Of a DNA stretch of 64,000 nucleotides, positions 35,824 through 45,265 are shown piece by piece (the first letter of the stretch is position 1; the number at the start of each line of letters is the position of its first letter). Both the position numbers and the translations under genes were made by a program. The stretch is from Methanoculleus sp. 7T (lineage in GTDB: Archaea > Halobacteriota > Methanomicrobia > Methanomicrobiales > Methanoculleaceae): the NCBI RefSeq assembly GCF_023195915.1, contig NZ_JALPRP010000001.1, positions 1,364,001 to 1,428,000 on the forward strand. Reading direction: 5' to 3'. Under the pieces are notes generated by a model. The model saw only the letters and a list, made by a program, of their open reading frames with translations, was not told where the DNA came from and did not search any database.

Positions 35824-36183
35824 GTGAATGCACCCTGTCTCCCGGATCTTTCGCTTCTTGAACGCGTTGGAGTAGTCGCCGGATCCATTTATTCTTACCC
35901 ACGGGGCGACGCCGTCGCAACGCCGGGGGCCGCCCCCTCCTTTTAGGGGCCGTTCCGGTGGACTTGTCACGGTTCCCCCGTGGGAGGAGTCCTACGAGCG
36001 GCATATCAGGGACGACGAGGTGCGAGGTGGCCGTCTCTCACAGCCTACTGCAGGCGATCCGTCCCCCGTTGGGGGCGGCAGGGGAGTACCGGTTCGGCTG
36101 GTCCGGTGGAGGTCACGCGCCCGGAGCATCACCAGCGCTGCCGCCGGAATCAGGGAAAAAAAGGGACCGAACCTCCCCGGCAA
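35824..36183. other. Intergenic region without a supported gene
   Basis: This stretch lies between the inhibitor gene and the PFL gene stop. AATAAATGG-like sequence near 35885 (minus strand) may be the inhibitor gene's promoter. The rest is GC-rich, with no frame that has a start signal or known domain. Confidence 0.4.
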
Positions 36184-37548
36184 TCAGTTCTTAAAACTGT
36201 GAACCGGTGCGGGAATCCGTCCGCCGCGGTTTATGAAGTCAGCACAGCCGAATCTGTTTATCCTCTGGACCGGTGCGTGCCCTAGCAGTCCGCCGAACTC
36301 GACGGTGTCGCCGACATCCTTTCCTATCACCGGGATCAGCCTAACGGCGGTCGTCTTCTGGTTGATCATCCCGATTGCGGCCTCGTCCGCGATGATACCG
36401 GATATCGTCGAAGCGGGTGTGTCGCCCGGAATTGCGATCATATCGAGGCCGACCGAGCATACGCTGGTCATCGCCTCGAGTTTTTCAAGAGTGAGGGCAC
36501 CGCGGTTCACCGCATCGATCATCCCCTGGTCCTCGCTGACCGGAATGAATGCACCCGAAAGTCCACCGACAAAGGAACTCGCCATAATCCCTCCCTTCTT
36601 CACCTGGTCGTTTAAGAGAGCAAGAGCGGCCGTCGTCCCCGGTGCACCGGCCGACTCGAGCCCCATTGCCTCGAGAATCCCAGCGACACTATCCCCGACG
36701 GAGGGTGTGGGAGCAAGAGAGAGATCCACGATCCCGAACGGAATCCCGAGTCTCTCCGACGCCTCCTGGGCGACGAGCTGCCCTGCGCGGGTGACCTTGA
36801 AGGCCGTCCTCTTGACCGTCTCGCAGAGGACCTCGAAGTTCTCTCCCCGGACACCCTCGAGTGCATGCTTGATGACGCCCGGGCCGCTTACGCCCACGTT
36901 GATGACCGCATCCGCCTCGGAGACGCCGTGAAAAGCCCCGGCCATGAACGGGTTGTCGTCGGGGGCATTGCAGAGGACGACCAGTTTCGCACAGCCGAGG
37001 GAGTTATTCTCCTTCGTCGCCTCGGCCGTCTCCCGTACAATCTCCCCCATCAGTTTTATGGCGTCCATGTTGATCCCGGTCTTCGTCGAGCCGACATTTA
37101 CCGAGCTGCAGACCCTCTCGGTCGAGGCGAGAGCCGCCGGGATTGAGCGAATGAGGTTTTCATCGGTCTGGGTCATTCCCTTTGAGACGATGGCCGAGTA
37201 TCCCCCGAGGAAGTTGACCCCCGTATCCCTTGCGGCCCGATCAAGCGTCTTTGCAACCTCTACAAAATCCTCCGGGGACCTGCAGGCCCGCCCGCCGACG
37301 AGTGCGATAGGGGTTACGGATATTCTCTTGTTTACGATCGGAATCCCGTACTCGAGTTCAATCTCTCTCCCGGTCGAGACGAGGTTCTTTGCCAGCCGGG
37401 TGATTTTATCGTATATATTCCTGTTTAAGGTATCGAGATTGGCGTCGCAGCAGTCAAGAAGGCTGATGCCGAGCGTGATGGTTCTCACATCGAGCATCTC
37501 CTGCTCGATCATCTTGTTCGTCTCGTTTACCTCGAGAATAGTGATCAT
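36184..37548 (-). CDS. PFL family protein (UPF0210/DUF711)
   Basis: The 454-residue protein matches the DUF711 family: [17 protein letters not shown] near the N-terminus, [14 protein letters not shown], and [33 protein letters not shown] lies near the C-terminus. Structures in the family resemble glycyl-radical enzymes but lack a known reaction. GAGGG before ATG 37548 supports the listed start; an ATG 12 codons later is nearer the usual family start. It follows an ACT-domain gene with only nine bases between them, an arrangement common to bacteria and archaea, so the two are functionally linked. Confidence 0.85.
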   Translation of the reverse strand: MITILEVNETNKMIEQEMLDVRTITLGISLLDCCDANLDTLNRNIYDKITRLAKNLVSTGREIELEYGIPIVNKRISVTPIALVGGRACRSPEDFVEVAKTLDRAARDTGVNFLGGYSAIVSKGMTQTDENLIRSIPAALASTERVCSSVNVGSTKTGINMDAIKLMGEIVRETAEATKENNSLGCAKLVVLCNAPDDNPFMAGAFHGVSEADAVINVGVSGPGVIKHALEGVRGENFEVLCETVKRTAFKVTRAGQLVAQEASERLGIPFGIVDLSLAPTPSVGDSVAGILEAMGLESAGAPGTTAALALLNDQVKKGGIMASSFVGGLSGAFIPVSEDQGMIDAVNRGALTLEKLEAMTSVCSVGLDMIAIPGDTPASTISGIIADEAAIGMINQKTTAVRLIPVIGKDVGDTVEFGGLLGHAPVQRINRFGCADFINRGGRIPAPVHSFKN

Positions 37549-37557
37549 AAGAGACCC

Positions 37558-37830
37558 TCAGATACGGTGCATTTTCGTAAAGATATCTTCCCGCTGACAC
37601 CGGATTTTAACGCCGATCCCATCGCCGAGGTCTTCGAGTTCGGTCACCATCTCGGCATACGGTTTTGTTGATCCGCTGGTATCGACGACCATCATCATAT
37701 TGAAGTATCCCTGCACGATCGTCTGCGAGATATCCTCGACATTGACCCGGTTTCCGGCAAGATACGTGCAGATCTTCGCGATAATTCCCACTGTATCCTT
37801 TCCGACGACGGTAATGATTGTCTTGCTCAT
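37558..37830 (-). CDS. ACT-domain protein (UPF0237)
   Basis: This 90-residue protein is a single ACT domain: TIITVVGKDTVGIIAKICTYL, then VEDISQTIVQGYFNMMMVVD. ACT domains bind small effectors, often amino acids, and dimerise. ATG 37830, with GGGAGAG just upstream, is preferred; the frame runs to 38007 without likeness. It is the upstream partner of the PFL gene, so it may regulate that protein. Ligand unknown. Confidence 0.88.
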   Translation of the reverse strand: MSKTIITVVGKDTVGIIAKICTYLAGNRVNVEDISQTIVQGYFNMMMVVDTSGSTKPYAEMVTELEDLGDGIGVKIRCQREDIFTKMHRI

Positions 37831-38022
37831 GCTCTCTCCCGTTCTTGTATGGTATTGGCTCTCCCCAGGCATTAATGCGATTAAAACGATATCGGGAGGG
37901 ATCATGGGTATCCTTCCAAAAAGGGGAGGGGGCGATAGCAATTTATTCAAACCAGCTGCTATTCCCTGCAATCCTGCTTGCGAAAACCCGACAATCCGTT
38001 CCTGCACATCACGTGCAGCGTC

Positions 38023-38427
38023 TCAGGGCGCAGGGGCGGGGACCACGAGGAACGTGGCGTACCCGTCGCTGGTGTTCCTCGTCACGTGACCCTTGCCTGA
38101 GATATCCTCCAGCAGGACCAGATCCCCGGGACCGAACCGCCTGACCGTCCCGTCCGTCGTCTCCATCTCCACCTCGCCCGACAGGAGGGCGAGGAACTGC
38201 CGGGTGGGGGCCGGGTGCAGTTCGCCGATCCAGCCGGGCTCGAACGTATAAAAGCGGTACTTCGACGCGGGCCCATCCTCGGAGACGTAGAACGGGGCGG
38301 CAGGCGGCGCTGCACGCACGAGGCTCTGTTCGACCGTCACGACATCAAAGTGAGAGTCACCCTGCGAGTCCGTGTAGATTCGGTGATACGTCAGCCGGGT
38401 GAGGTTTGGGGAGGATGTTTTCGTCAT
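38023..38427 (-). CDS. Cupin-domain protein
   Basis: The 134-residue protein shows the two cupin motifs in degenerate form: ELHPAPTRQFLALLSGEVEM, with metal ligand candidates His and Glu, and FGPGDLVLLEDISGKGHVTR, with a candidate His. The fold can bind a metal or a small ligand; activity cannot be inferred. GAGGGAAG lies just before ATG 38427. It has about 190 bases between it and the ACT gene, and may have its own transcript. Confidence 0.78.
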   Translation of the reverse strand: MTKTSSPNLTRLTYHRIYTDSQGDSHFDVVTVEQSLVRAAPPAAPFYVSEDGPASKYRFYTFEPGWIGELHPAPTRQFLALLSGEVEMETTDGTVRRFGPGDLVLLEDISGKGHVTRNTSDGYATFLVVPAPAP

Positions 38428-38761
38428 AGCTTCCCTCGACGCAATTTGCGGGTCGGGACGACCTTCCCGACAGGACTACAAGACCGGCCAGGGAAGAATA
38501 AACGTTACGACGGATCCCCGGTCCAGGATATTGGTCGCCATGTTCTGATTGCGGTCCATGGATGACCTGGATGAGAGTTAAACTGTCAATGTCGTCCGGC
38601 GAGTGCCTTTTTTAGTTCAATACTATCTATCCTCGGAAAGAGGCGCAATTATCAATGAACTCCGTATCCATACCCGGAACCGCTCCTTGCGCGTTGAACG
38701 CCGGTTGCATGCGGAGCATGGAAAAGGTTAAGCCCCACTCCTGTATCTCTACCTTCCAAGT
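38428..38761. other. Intergenic region upstream of the queuosine-type transporter gene
   Basis: These 334 bases separate two divergent genes. AAGGTTAAG near 38724-38732 could be a TATA-like element about 30 bases before ATG 38762. I saw no preQ1-like riboswitch pattern, and no gene. Confidence 0.4.
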
Positions 38762-39517
38762 ATGCCGGATGGGATCCTGGTCTGGGTTTACTGGCTGATC
38801 GGGCTCTCCCTTGTCACCTACCTCTCGGTCTATATTGTGCGACGATATCGCGAATACGCCTTTGCCGCCCTCACCGGTTTCTTCATTATATACCTCGGGG
38901 CCTCGCAGATCCTCGCCACTCGTATAATCGTCTTTGACCTGGGCCTGGTTACCTTCTTTGCCCCTGCCTCCGTCTTCGTCTACCCCTTCACCGCACAGGT
39001 GATCGATATGATCAACGAGGTCTACGGTGCGAGGATGACGTATGTGGCGATCCTGATCGCTTTCGTCACCCAGATACTCCTGATGATCTTCCTCGCCATC
39101 GGAAACACCCTCACCCCCGCCCCCTTTTTCGGCTATGAGGAGGCCTGGCAGAACATCTTTGCTCTCTCCCTGCGGATCACGGCAGCAAGCTGGATGGCGT
39201 TTCTGATCGCCGCCAATCTGGACGCCTATATCTTTGCCGGTCTGAAACGGAGGTTTCTGCGGCGGGAGGAGGCCTTCTCCGGCAATGCGCTCGTAAACCC
39301 ATACGTCTGGCTCCGTTCCAGTGCGAGCGACGCGATAAACCTCACACTCGACTCCCTTATCTTCGTGACATTGGCCTTCTCCGGGGTGGCTCCGTTGCTG
39401 CCGCTGATCATCGGCCAGATCGTTGCTAAAAACATCATCGGTTTTCTGGATAACCCCTGGTTCGTCTGGTACAAGAGCATGCTGCGGAAAGAAGAGACCG
39501 GAAGGGAGATTGCTTAG
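38762..39517 (+). CDS. Queuosine/archaeosine precursor transporter (VUT, COG1738 family)
   Basis: The 251-residue protein has six or seven membrane helices and the family signature around GLVTFFAPASVFVYPFTAQV, VIDMINEVYGARMTY, NLDAYIF and WLRSSASDAINLTLDS. COG1738 proteins take up queuine or preQ precursors. Archaea make archaeosine from preQ0, so preQ0 salvage is the likely role. The RaSEA gene at 1-606 supports archaeosine use in this organism. No ribosome site precedes the ATG, suggesting a leaderless message. Confidence 0.86.
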   Translation: MPDGILVWVYWLIGLSLVTYLSVYIVRRYREYAFAALTGFFIIYLGASQILATRIIVFDLGLVTFFAPASVFVYPFTAQVIDMINEVYGARMTYVAILIAFVTQILLMIFLAIGNTLTPAPFFGYEEAWQNIFALSLRITAASWMAFLIAANLDAYIFAGLKRRFLRREEAFSGNALVNPYVWLRSSASDAINLTLDSLIFVTLAFSGVAPLLPLIIGQIVAKNIIGFLDNPWFVWYKSMLRKEETGREIA

Positions 39518-39560
39518 GGCGTCATTCGATCATCGATATCGTGCAGGGTCGAGGGAACCT

Positions 39561-39567
39561 CTATATA
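39561..39567 (+). promoter_or_regulatory. TATA box of the monooxygenase-fold gene
   Basis: CTATATA lies 63-69 bases before ATG 39630 and predicts a transcript start near 39592. The roughly 38-base leader includes GAGGGG as ribosome site. Confidence 0.5.
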
Positions 39568-39629
39568 CCCATGGTTATACACAGGCTCGCTCGGGAATAC
39601 CTACCGTCGACGTGTCTGAGGGGGTTGTT

Positions 39630-39917
39630 ATGTTCGTCAATATCGTTGAGTTTCCGCCGATCAAGAAAGGAAAAGACGCTGAATTTAAGGAATGGTTTAA
39701 GGAGTCAAACGCGGCCTTTATGAAATATGACGGGTTTATTTCACGAAGACTCTTAGTCTCGGATAAGGGATCGTACGCAGCGATCGTCGAGCACCGGAGT
39801 AAGGACACGTTCATGAAGATGCATACGAGCAAGGAGCACGAGGTTCTACGTGCGAAAGGCGATCTCCTGATGGACGGGAACCCGAAACCACACTTCTACG
39901 ACGTTGTCGACCTGTAA
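39630..39917 (+). CDS. Antibiotic biosynthesis monooxygenase (ABM)-fold protein
   Basis: The 95-residue protein resembles the dimeric alpha+beta barrel ABM family: MFVNIVEFPPIKKGKDAEFK, then YDGFISRRLLVSDKGSYAAIVEH, and ending HFYDVVDL. These small proteins can be heme- or quinone-acting oxygenases or binding proteins; in an anaerobe an oxygenase role is unlikely. ATG 39630, with GAGGGG upstream, is preferred to longer frames that run into the transporter gene. It is monocistronic. Confidence 0.75.
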   Translation: MFVNIVEFPPIKKGKDAEFKEWFKESNAAFMKYDGFISRRLLVSDKGSYAAIVEHRSKDTFMKMHTSKEHEVLRAKGDLLMDGNPKPHFYDVVDL

Positions 39918-40361
39918 CTTGGGGAAAGGCGTCTGTGGTAGTCTAACAACGCGATACTAGATGTGAGGGTTGTAAGATTTACGGATGCCCGTTACCCCAA
40001 ATAACAGTGCGAGAGGGGGGATTTGAGCCTCTTTGAAACGAGGCTGCGGGTACAGGATGATCGGTCATAAGAGATCTTGTTTCCCCGCGTGGATTGATCA
40101 CACATTCCTGCCGGTTATGGTCTCTCCCCATCGCCGCGTATGGGCCGATGTGGCGTTCAGGTATGGAATGCACATCTATGTTGATCCCACACATGAACAC
40201 TTGAAATACATCCTTAATCCCGCGCACGACAACGGCGCCTGTGAGGACGAGCAGATCGCCTGTGTGGTCGAGCGCACCGTTTCCGACAACCTTCATCCCT
40301 CCCGAGATCCCACTAAGGTATCATCAGAGGGGCCCTCTGCCCCTCGGGTTCCGGGAACAGT
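39918..40361. other. Intergenic region before the shikimate kinase homologue
   Basis: No supported gene is present in these 444 bases. A stretch on the minus strand at 40004-40030 resembles the T-arm and acceptor end of a tRNA, but it is too broken to call. Frames here show no start signals or domains. Confidence 0.4.
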
Positions 40362-40862
40362 ATGCATCACCACAAAAACATCATCCTCATCGGCATGCCC
40401 GGTGCAGGGAAGAGCACCGTGGGCGTCATCCTTGCAAAATCCCTCGGTGTGCAGTTCATCGATACGGATATCCTGATACAGGAGCGGACCGGGAAGATGC
40501 TCCAGGCGATCCTCGACGAAGACGGACCTGATGCGTTCAAGCGGGTCGAGGAAGAGACGATCCTCTCCCTTCATCCCCGCCGTGCGGTGGTCGCGACGGG
40601 CGGCAGCGTGGTGTGCAGCAGGAATGCGATGGCACACCTGAAGTCGGCAGGGGTGGTCGTATACCTGGAGATCTCATATGCGGAGATGGAAAAGAGGCTC
40701 AAGAACATCACGACCAGGGGGATGGTCCTCCTTCCGGGCCAGAGTCTCCGCGGGATGTACGACGAGCGTGTCCCGCTCTACGAGAAGTATGCCGATCTCA
40801 CCATTGGGTGTTCGGGTGAGAGGTTTGAGTCTGTGGTCGGAAACGTGATCGAAGCGTTGTGA
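40362..40862 (+). CDS. Bacterial-type shikimate kinase homologue (AroK fold)
   Basis: The 166-residue P-loop kinase has IGMPGAGKSTVG at 10-21, DTD at 34-36, Arg61 in FKRVEEE, GGS at 80-82 where shikimate kinases have GGG, and the lid and Arg in YDERVPLYEKYAD. These match AroK residues that bind ATP and shikimate except for the third Gly. Most archaea use a GHMP-type shikimate kinase instead, so this is probably a transferred gene or a kinase of another small alcohol. No other aro gene is near. It sits at the left edge of an accessory block. Confidence 0.82.
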   Translation: MHHHKNIILIGMPGAGKSTVGVILAKSLGVQFIDTDILIQERTGKMLQAILDEDGPDAFKRVEEETILSLHPRRAVVATGGSVVCSRNAMAHLKSAGVVVYLEISYAEMEKRLKNITTRGMVLLPGQSLRGMYDERVPLYEKYADLTIGCSGERFESVVGNVIEAL

Positions 40863-40938
40863 GGGGTTCGGGTCCCTGCTACCGGGAATGGAGGAGTCTC
40901 ATTCACTACGATCCTCTGCAGCTAGGAACCGTCCTTCC

Positions 40939-41181
40939 TCATCCTCGGCGAAGCGTACCGTGAACATCTCCCTTCATGCACGCCAAAATCCGAATAGGGT
41001 TTCTGCAGGAGCGTTCCCCGAAATGACGTGCCGTCGCTCTCTTCTCGCCGCGGGTGGCCCGCTGGTAGGCGGCAGCGCTCCTATCCCCGACGGCGGCAGG
41101 ATCGCAGTCTTTCTCAAAACGGTCGGGCGAACTCGCGTAGATTGCACTCCGGAGTTCGTTCCAGTCGATGACTCGGTGCAT
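40939..41181 (-). pseudogene. Remnant of a SAM-dependent methyltransferase N-terminus
   Basis: The 80-codon frame begins at ATG 41181 with AGAGGG upstream. It reads MHRVIDWNELRSAIYA, then EKDCDPAAVGDRSAAAYQR, resembling the N-terminus GIDWNEVWRSRM and FWDNRERAKER of the methyltransferase at 20857-21723. The SAM-binding motif I that should follow is absent, and the frame ends in unrelated sequence. It is best read as a truncated gene that kept its start region. The likeness is short, so chance cannot be excluded. Confidence 0.45.
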
Positions 41182-41329
41182 GGGTCCCTCTTTGGGGTAT
41201 AAGCACTCTCGCCCAAGTGGCCCGGACACGACCGGAATACCTGGACTTGAGGGCCGTTCACCGAGAACGGCCCCCTGTATGCTTCGATCTAAAAAGTGAT
41301 TCCGGTGGAACGACGAAAAAAAGAGGTGA

Positions 41330-41339
41330 CTATATATGG
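41330..41339 (+). promoter_or_regulatory. TATA box of the TPR-TIR/SLOG operon
   Basis: CTATATATGG lies about 30 bases before ATG 41368 and predicts a transcript start near 41360. A purine-rich stretch with AAAAAAAGAGG directly upstream could serve as the TFB recognition element. One promoter for both genes is likely, since only four bases separate them. Confidence 0.6.
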
Positions 41340-41367
41340 TGCCTGTTCCAACGGAAGGGTGATTGGA

Positions 41368-43506
41368 ATGGGTCTTTTCTGGGGGTCCACAGAAGATTGG
41401 ATTGTCAAAGGGAACGAACACCTTCAAAACGGTGATTATGGCGAGGCGGTGAACTGCTTCAGCCGGGCGGCCGATAAGTCCCCCGATTCAGCAATCCCCT
41501 GGTACTGCCTTGCCTTCTCGTTCCTGCACGGCAACGGGGATCTGAACGCTGCTACGGAGTACATCGACTATGCCCTTCACCTCGACCCGTACGATACCGA
41601 TGCCCTGAATCTCAAGGCGCTGATCCTGGTTAACCAGGGCGATTACGGGGGTGCGCTGGCGTATTATGACGGTGCACTCCGGGTCGATGCGGATAATCGG
41701 GATGCATGGTTTGGAAAGGGGCTGGTTCTCAGCCATCTTGAGATGTATGATGAAGCACTGAAGTCTTTTGATGCCGCACTCAGCATCGACCCCAATACGG
41801 AAGGAGCGTGGGTCTGGAAAGGGAAAGCTCTCCTCTGCCTGGAGAGGCAGGAAAAGGCGCTGGAATGCCTGAATAACGCCCTTCTCCTCAACAGGGACGA
41901 CTGGGAGGCCTGGGAGTGTAAAGGAGAGATTCTCATGGTTCTGGAGGATTATGCCGGGGCCGTCGAGGCGTTCGATCAGGCTGTCGCACTGAACGACGGT
42001 GCGGAAAATTCCTGGCTCCAGAGAGGGAGAGCGCAGATCGAGACCGGGGATATGACTGGCGCTGCGGCAAGCCTCGACCGCGCGTTCTCCCTGGACCCGG
42101 GGAATGCGGAGGTGTGGTGGTTGCGGGGCATCATGCATGTGGAACTCTCCCACTACGACGAGGCCCTGGCCTGTTATGACCGCGCCCTTGTCATCGATCC
42201 CGAACATCCCGAGTATCTGTACCGGAAAGGGGTCGCCCTGCAGCTCGCGGGCCGGGCCTATGAATCTCTGGAATATTTCGATAAAGCCCTGCGGATCGAA
42301 CCGGATAATCCGGAGTTCATCACAAAAAAGGGCATAGCCCTGGAAGATCTGAACAGATATGAGGAGGCTCTGGCATGTTTTGAAGCCGCCCTCGCAGATA
42401 ATCCGGATCTCATTGAGGCGATCCTTTTCAAGGGAGTTGCCCTCGCCGGCCTGAACCGCTACGAGGAAGCGCTCCAGTGCATGGGTGAGGTCCGCGGGAA
42501 GATCGGCGATGTCCCGGAAGCGCATGCCGCCTTTCTGGCAGTGGAGGGGCTCTGCTATGCAGAGATGAACAACCCGGTCGAAGCCCAGAGCCGCTTCAGC
42601 CACGCCCTGATCAAATGTCCGGGAAATCCCGAAATCCTCGGGTTGAAGGGATTCGGCCTTGCGATGCTCAACCTCCCCGGAGAGGCGATCCCAGCCTGCG
42701 ACGAGGCGCTTGCAGCCGACCCGGAGAGTGAACTCGCCCTCGCGGGGAAGGCCCTCTCGCTTGTCTACCAGGGGCACGCAATCGACGGCTTTGCGCTCTT
42801 CGAGAAGGCGCTCTCGAAAAAAACTGATTCCTATCTCCTCTGGGGAAAAGCTCTCGCTCTCCTGATGCTCGGGAGGCAGCAGGAGGCCCTGCCCCTCTGT
42901 GACCGGGCGGTAGCGGCTGACCCCCACGACTCGCACGCGTGGTCCACGAAAGGCCTCTGCTACCTGAGCCTAAAGCGCCCCGACCTTGCGCGCGACTGTT
43001 GCAGGAAGGCGCTGGAGATCAACCCGTACAACAGGGACGCAAAGAAGTTCCTTGCGAGGGTCGACGGAGCAACCGCAGAGGCTGCCCCTCCTGCGAGGAC
43101 CGGAGCTGGCAAAGAGGTTTTCATCAGCCACTCCTCAAAAGATAAGGAGGTCGCTGACCTTCTTTGCTCTAAACTTGAAGCTGCAGGCCTCGGCTGCTGG
43201 ATCGCACCGCGCGATATCCTTCCCGGCCAGGATTACCATGAGGAGATCATTGATGCCATCGAGACCTGCCCGGCCATGGTGGTGATCTGCTCGTCGAGCT
43301 CCATCACCTCCCGGCACGTGAACGGGGAGGTGAAACGGGCCTTCGATAGGGATACGCTCATCATCCCACTCATGGTCGAAGAAACGGAACTCTCCAAGGC
43401 GATGCAGTACTGCATCAGCGACGCGCAGTGGATTGGCGCCTTCAATGGCATAGATGCGCGGATTGTTGAGACGATCAAAAGAGCGGTCATCGCCGGCAGA
43501 AGGTAA
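41368..43506 (+). CDS. TPR-repeat protein with C-terminal TIR domain
   Basis: From ATG 41368 (AAGGGTGATT upstream; 712 residues) about sixteen TPR-like 34-residue repeats fill residues 8-570, with NxxxAWxxKGxxLxxLExYEEALxxFDxAL patterns. A TIR domain spans about 582-700: EVFISHSSKDKEVADLL, GCWIAPRDILPGQDY, VVICSSSSITSRHV, and candidate catalytic Glu654 in NGEVKRAF. Many prokaryotic TIR domains cleave NAD to cyclic ADP-ribose products during phage defence. The TPR array would be the sensor or oligomerising part. The next gene starts four bases after the stop and encodes a SLOG domain, a fold known to bind NAD-derived signals, with membrane helices. No signal peptide or helix is in this protein. 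Confidence 0.88.
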   Translation: MGLFWGSTEDWIVKGNEHLQNGDYGEAVNCFSRAADKSPDSAIPWYCLAFSFLHGNGDLNAATEYIDYALHLDPYDTDALNLKALILVNQGDYGGALAYYDGALRVDADNRDAWFGKGLVLSHLEMYDEALKSFDAALSIDPNTEGAWVWKGKALLCLERQEKALECLNNALLLNRDDWEAWECKGEILMVLEDYAGAVEAFDQAVALNDGAENSWLQRGRAQIETGDMTGAAASLDRAFSLDPGNAEVWWLRGIMHVELSHYDEALACYDRALVIDPEHPEYLYRKGVALQLAGRAYESLEYFDKALRIEPDNPEFITKKGIALEDLNRYEEALACFEAALADNPDLIEAILFKGVALAGLNRYEEALQCMGEVRGKIGDVPEAHAAFLAVEGLCYAEMNNPVEAQSRFSHALIKCPGNPEILGLKGFGLAMLNLPGEAIPACDEALAADPESELALAGKALSLVYQGHAIDGFALFEKALSKKTDSYLLWGKALALLMLGRQQEALPLCDRAVAADPHDSHAWSTKGLCYLSLKRPDLARDCCRKALEINPYNRDAKKFLARVDGATAEAAPPARTGAGKEVFISHSSKDKEVADLLCSKLEAAGLGCWIAPRDILPGQDYHEEIIDAIETCPAMVVICSSSSITSRHVNGEVKRAFDRDTLIIPLMVEETELSKAMQYCISDAQWIGAFNGIDARIVETIKRAVIAGRR

Positions 43507-43510
43507 CCGG

Positions 43511-45112
43511 ATGATCACGGAAGCGCCACAAAAACCTATACCCGCCGAGATCCGGATCGGCGTCACGGGTCACCGCAACGTCACCGCACGGCCTGAGATA
43601 CTCCGGGAGATCCGTGCCGTCCTCGCGGAGATCGACGGCATCCTTGAAGACACTCCGCACCGCTACCACGTCATCTCGCCGCTTGCCGAGGGCGCCGACC
43701 GCATCGTTGCACAGGTTGTCCTCGGGTGGGAGGGTCCGGCGCTCCCACCGGCCCTCGACGTGATCCTCCCCTTTGCGGAGGAAGAGTATCTCCGGGATTT
43801 CAGGACCTCCGCTTCCCGGGACGAGTTTGCGGCCCTTCTCGGGAGAGCAGCCTCGAAGGTCGTCCTCCCCGCACGCGAAACGCGGGAGGAGGGGTACGAA
43901 GAGGCGGGGCATGCCGTCGTGGATCGCTGTGATCTGCTCATTGCACTCTGGGACGGGAAGCCGGGCGGCGGGCGTGGTGGAACCTCCGAGATCGTTGGTT
44001 ACGCCCGCGAAACTGGGAGAGCCTATGTTCACATAAATCCGGATGGCGGAACCGCCGGCGGGTCGGGAACCGATGCATTCTTCGGAGGCCTTCGTCACTT
44101 AAATTCCCTGAACCGGGAGGAGACGCCGAGAGGGACGGGGGGCGAGATGCGTCGGTTGAGCGAGGCGCTCAGGAAAGGCTGCGAAAACCATGGATTGCCT
44201 GCCGGCCTGATAGCGCCTTTTGAAGAGGATATAATTCCTGCCTTCGTCCGGATTGATCAACTGGCGATCCTATACCAGAAACGGCACCTCAATGCCGGGG
44301 CCTTAATAGCGCTCCTTGCGACGCTGGCGGTAGCGACGGTCACGGTTCAGGTATTGTTCCTCCCAGACCACCCGGAAGTGCTCTGGCTTGAGTTCCTTGA
44401 GATGGCCGCAGTAATCGGGATCATCTCCGTGTCCAGGCACGGCGAGTGGCACAGGAGGTGGATCGACTACAGGATCATCGCTGAGCAACTCAGGGCGTAC
44501 CCGTTCCTCGTCCTTGCGGGGATGACCCCAGTGGGGGGAAGCGAAGACAGCCTCCGGGATCATGACTCCGACGACTGGACGGGAACGGTGATCGCCGCAT
44601 TCTGGAAACGGCCTCTGTCCCTGCCAGAGCACATTGAGGTGGGAACCAGAGCGATCTTTAACTTCATTGCCGGGGAGTACCTTGAAGACCAGGTCAGATT
44701 CTATAAAAAAGCAACCCTCCGCCACGAATCAAAGGATAAAAAACTTGAAATAGCCGGTATCAGCCTGTTCGGGGTCACCATGCTTGCTTCCGCCCTCCAT
44801 GCCCTGGGGGTCGGTCATGGTCCTGTGCATGAGGCGGCTTTCCAGTTCCCAGCATTCCTCACTGTCTTCGCCATCGTGCTTCCTGCACTCGGGGGTGCTC
44901 TGGCGACGATACAGGTACAGAGGGAGTACCGCAAAAACGCCCTTCGTTATGATGCGATTGCCCGAAGACTCACCGTGCTGATCAGGCGTATGCGGGCGAG
45001 CCGGACCCCTGAGGCCGCCGGGGAGACCCTGAAGGAGGCGTATGCGCTCATCACCAGCGAGAACCAGGACTGGCGGGTGACCCTGATCGTGCGGCAGCTC
45101 CACCCGGTTTAG
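43511..45112 (+). CDS. SLOG-domain protein with four C-terminal membrane helices (SLATT-like effector)
   Basis: The 533-residue protein has a Rossmann-like SLOG domain at about 13-180: IRIGVTGHRN, then ISPLAEGADRIVAQ, DVILPFAEEEYL, and the LIALWDGKPGGGRGGTSEIV loop that would hold a nucleotide. A linker to 250 is followed by helices at about 260-282, 290-307, 413-432 and 445-466, with WIDYRIIAEQLRAYPF between pairs. The TM pattern and RIIAEQLR segment resemble SLATT-type two-helix effectors associated with SLOG and SMODS proteins in defence loci. AAGGTAA overlaps the upstream stop as ribosome site. It probably opens the membrane when its SLOG domain binds the TIR product. That is inference. 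Confidence 0.82.
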   Translation: MITEAPQKPIPAEIRIGVTGHRNVTARPEILREIRAVLAEIDGILEDTPHRYHVISPLAEGADRIVAQVVLGWEGPALPPALDVILPFAEEEYLRDFRTSASRDEFAALLGRAASKVVLPARETREEGYEEAGHAVVDRCDLLIALWDGKPGGGRGGTSEIVGYARETGRAYVHINPDGGTAGGSGTDAFFGGLRHLNSLNREETPRGTGGEMRRLSEALRKGCENHGLPAGLIAPFEEDIIPAFVRIDQLAILYQKRHLNAGALIALLATLAVATVTVQVLFLPDHPEVLWLEFLEMAAVIGIISVSRHGEWHRRWIDYRIIAEQLRAYPFLVLAGMTPVGGSEDSLRDHDSDDWTGTVIAAFWKRPLSLPEHIEVGTRAIFNFIAGEYLEDQVRFYKKATLRHESKDKKLEIAGISLFGVTMLASALHALGVGHGPVHEAAFQFPAFLTVFAIVLPALGGALATIQVQREYRKNALRYDAIARRLTVLIRRMRASRTPEAAGETLKEAYALITSENQDWRVTLIVRQLHPV

Positions 45113-45265
45113 GGTGATGGAGGCCTGGGTGAGGACTACGAGTTCATGCTCCGTTACTCCTCCTGTCCCGCGTGACCCGCCGATAGGCAGCGGCACAGAG
45201 TGAAGCAGAATTTTTATGAATTTCTGTCCTCTTTTGTGTAAACCCTCCTGCCAGAGTGATATGGG

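Noticed and set aside
40004-40035. tRNA 3' end-like stretch on the minus strand (CTCAAAT loop and CTCTCGC)
   Set aside because: Only three of five T-stem bases pair, and no D-arm or anticodon arm can be found beyond it. It could be an old attachment-site remnant but is too broken to call.
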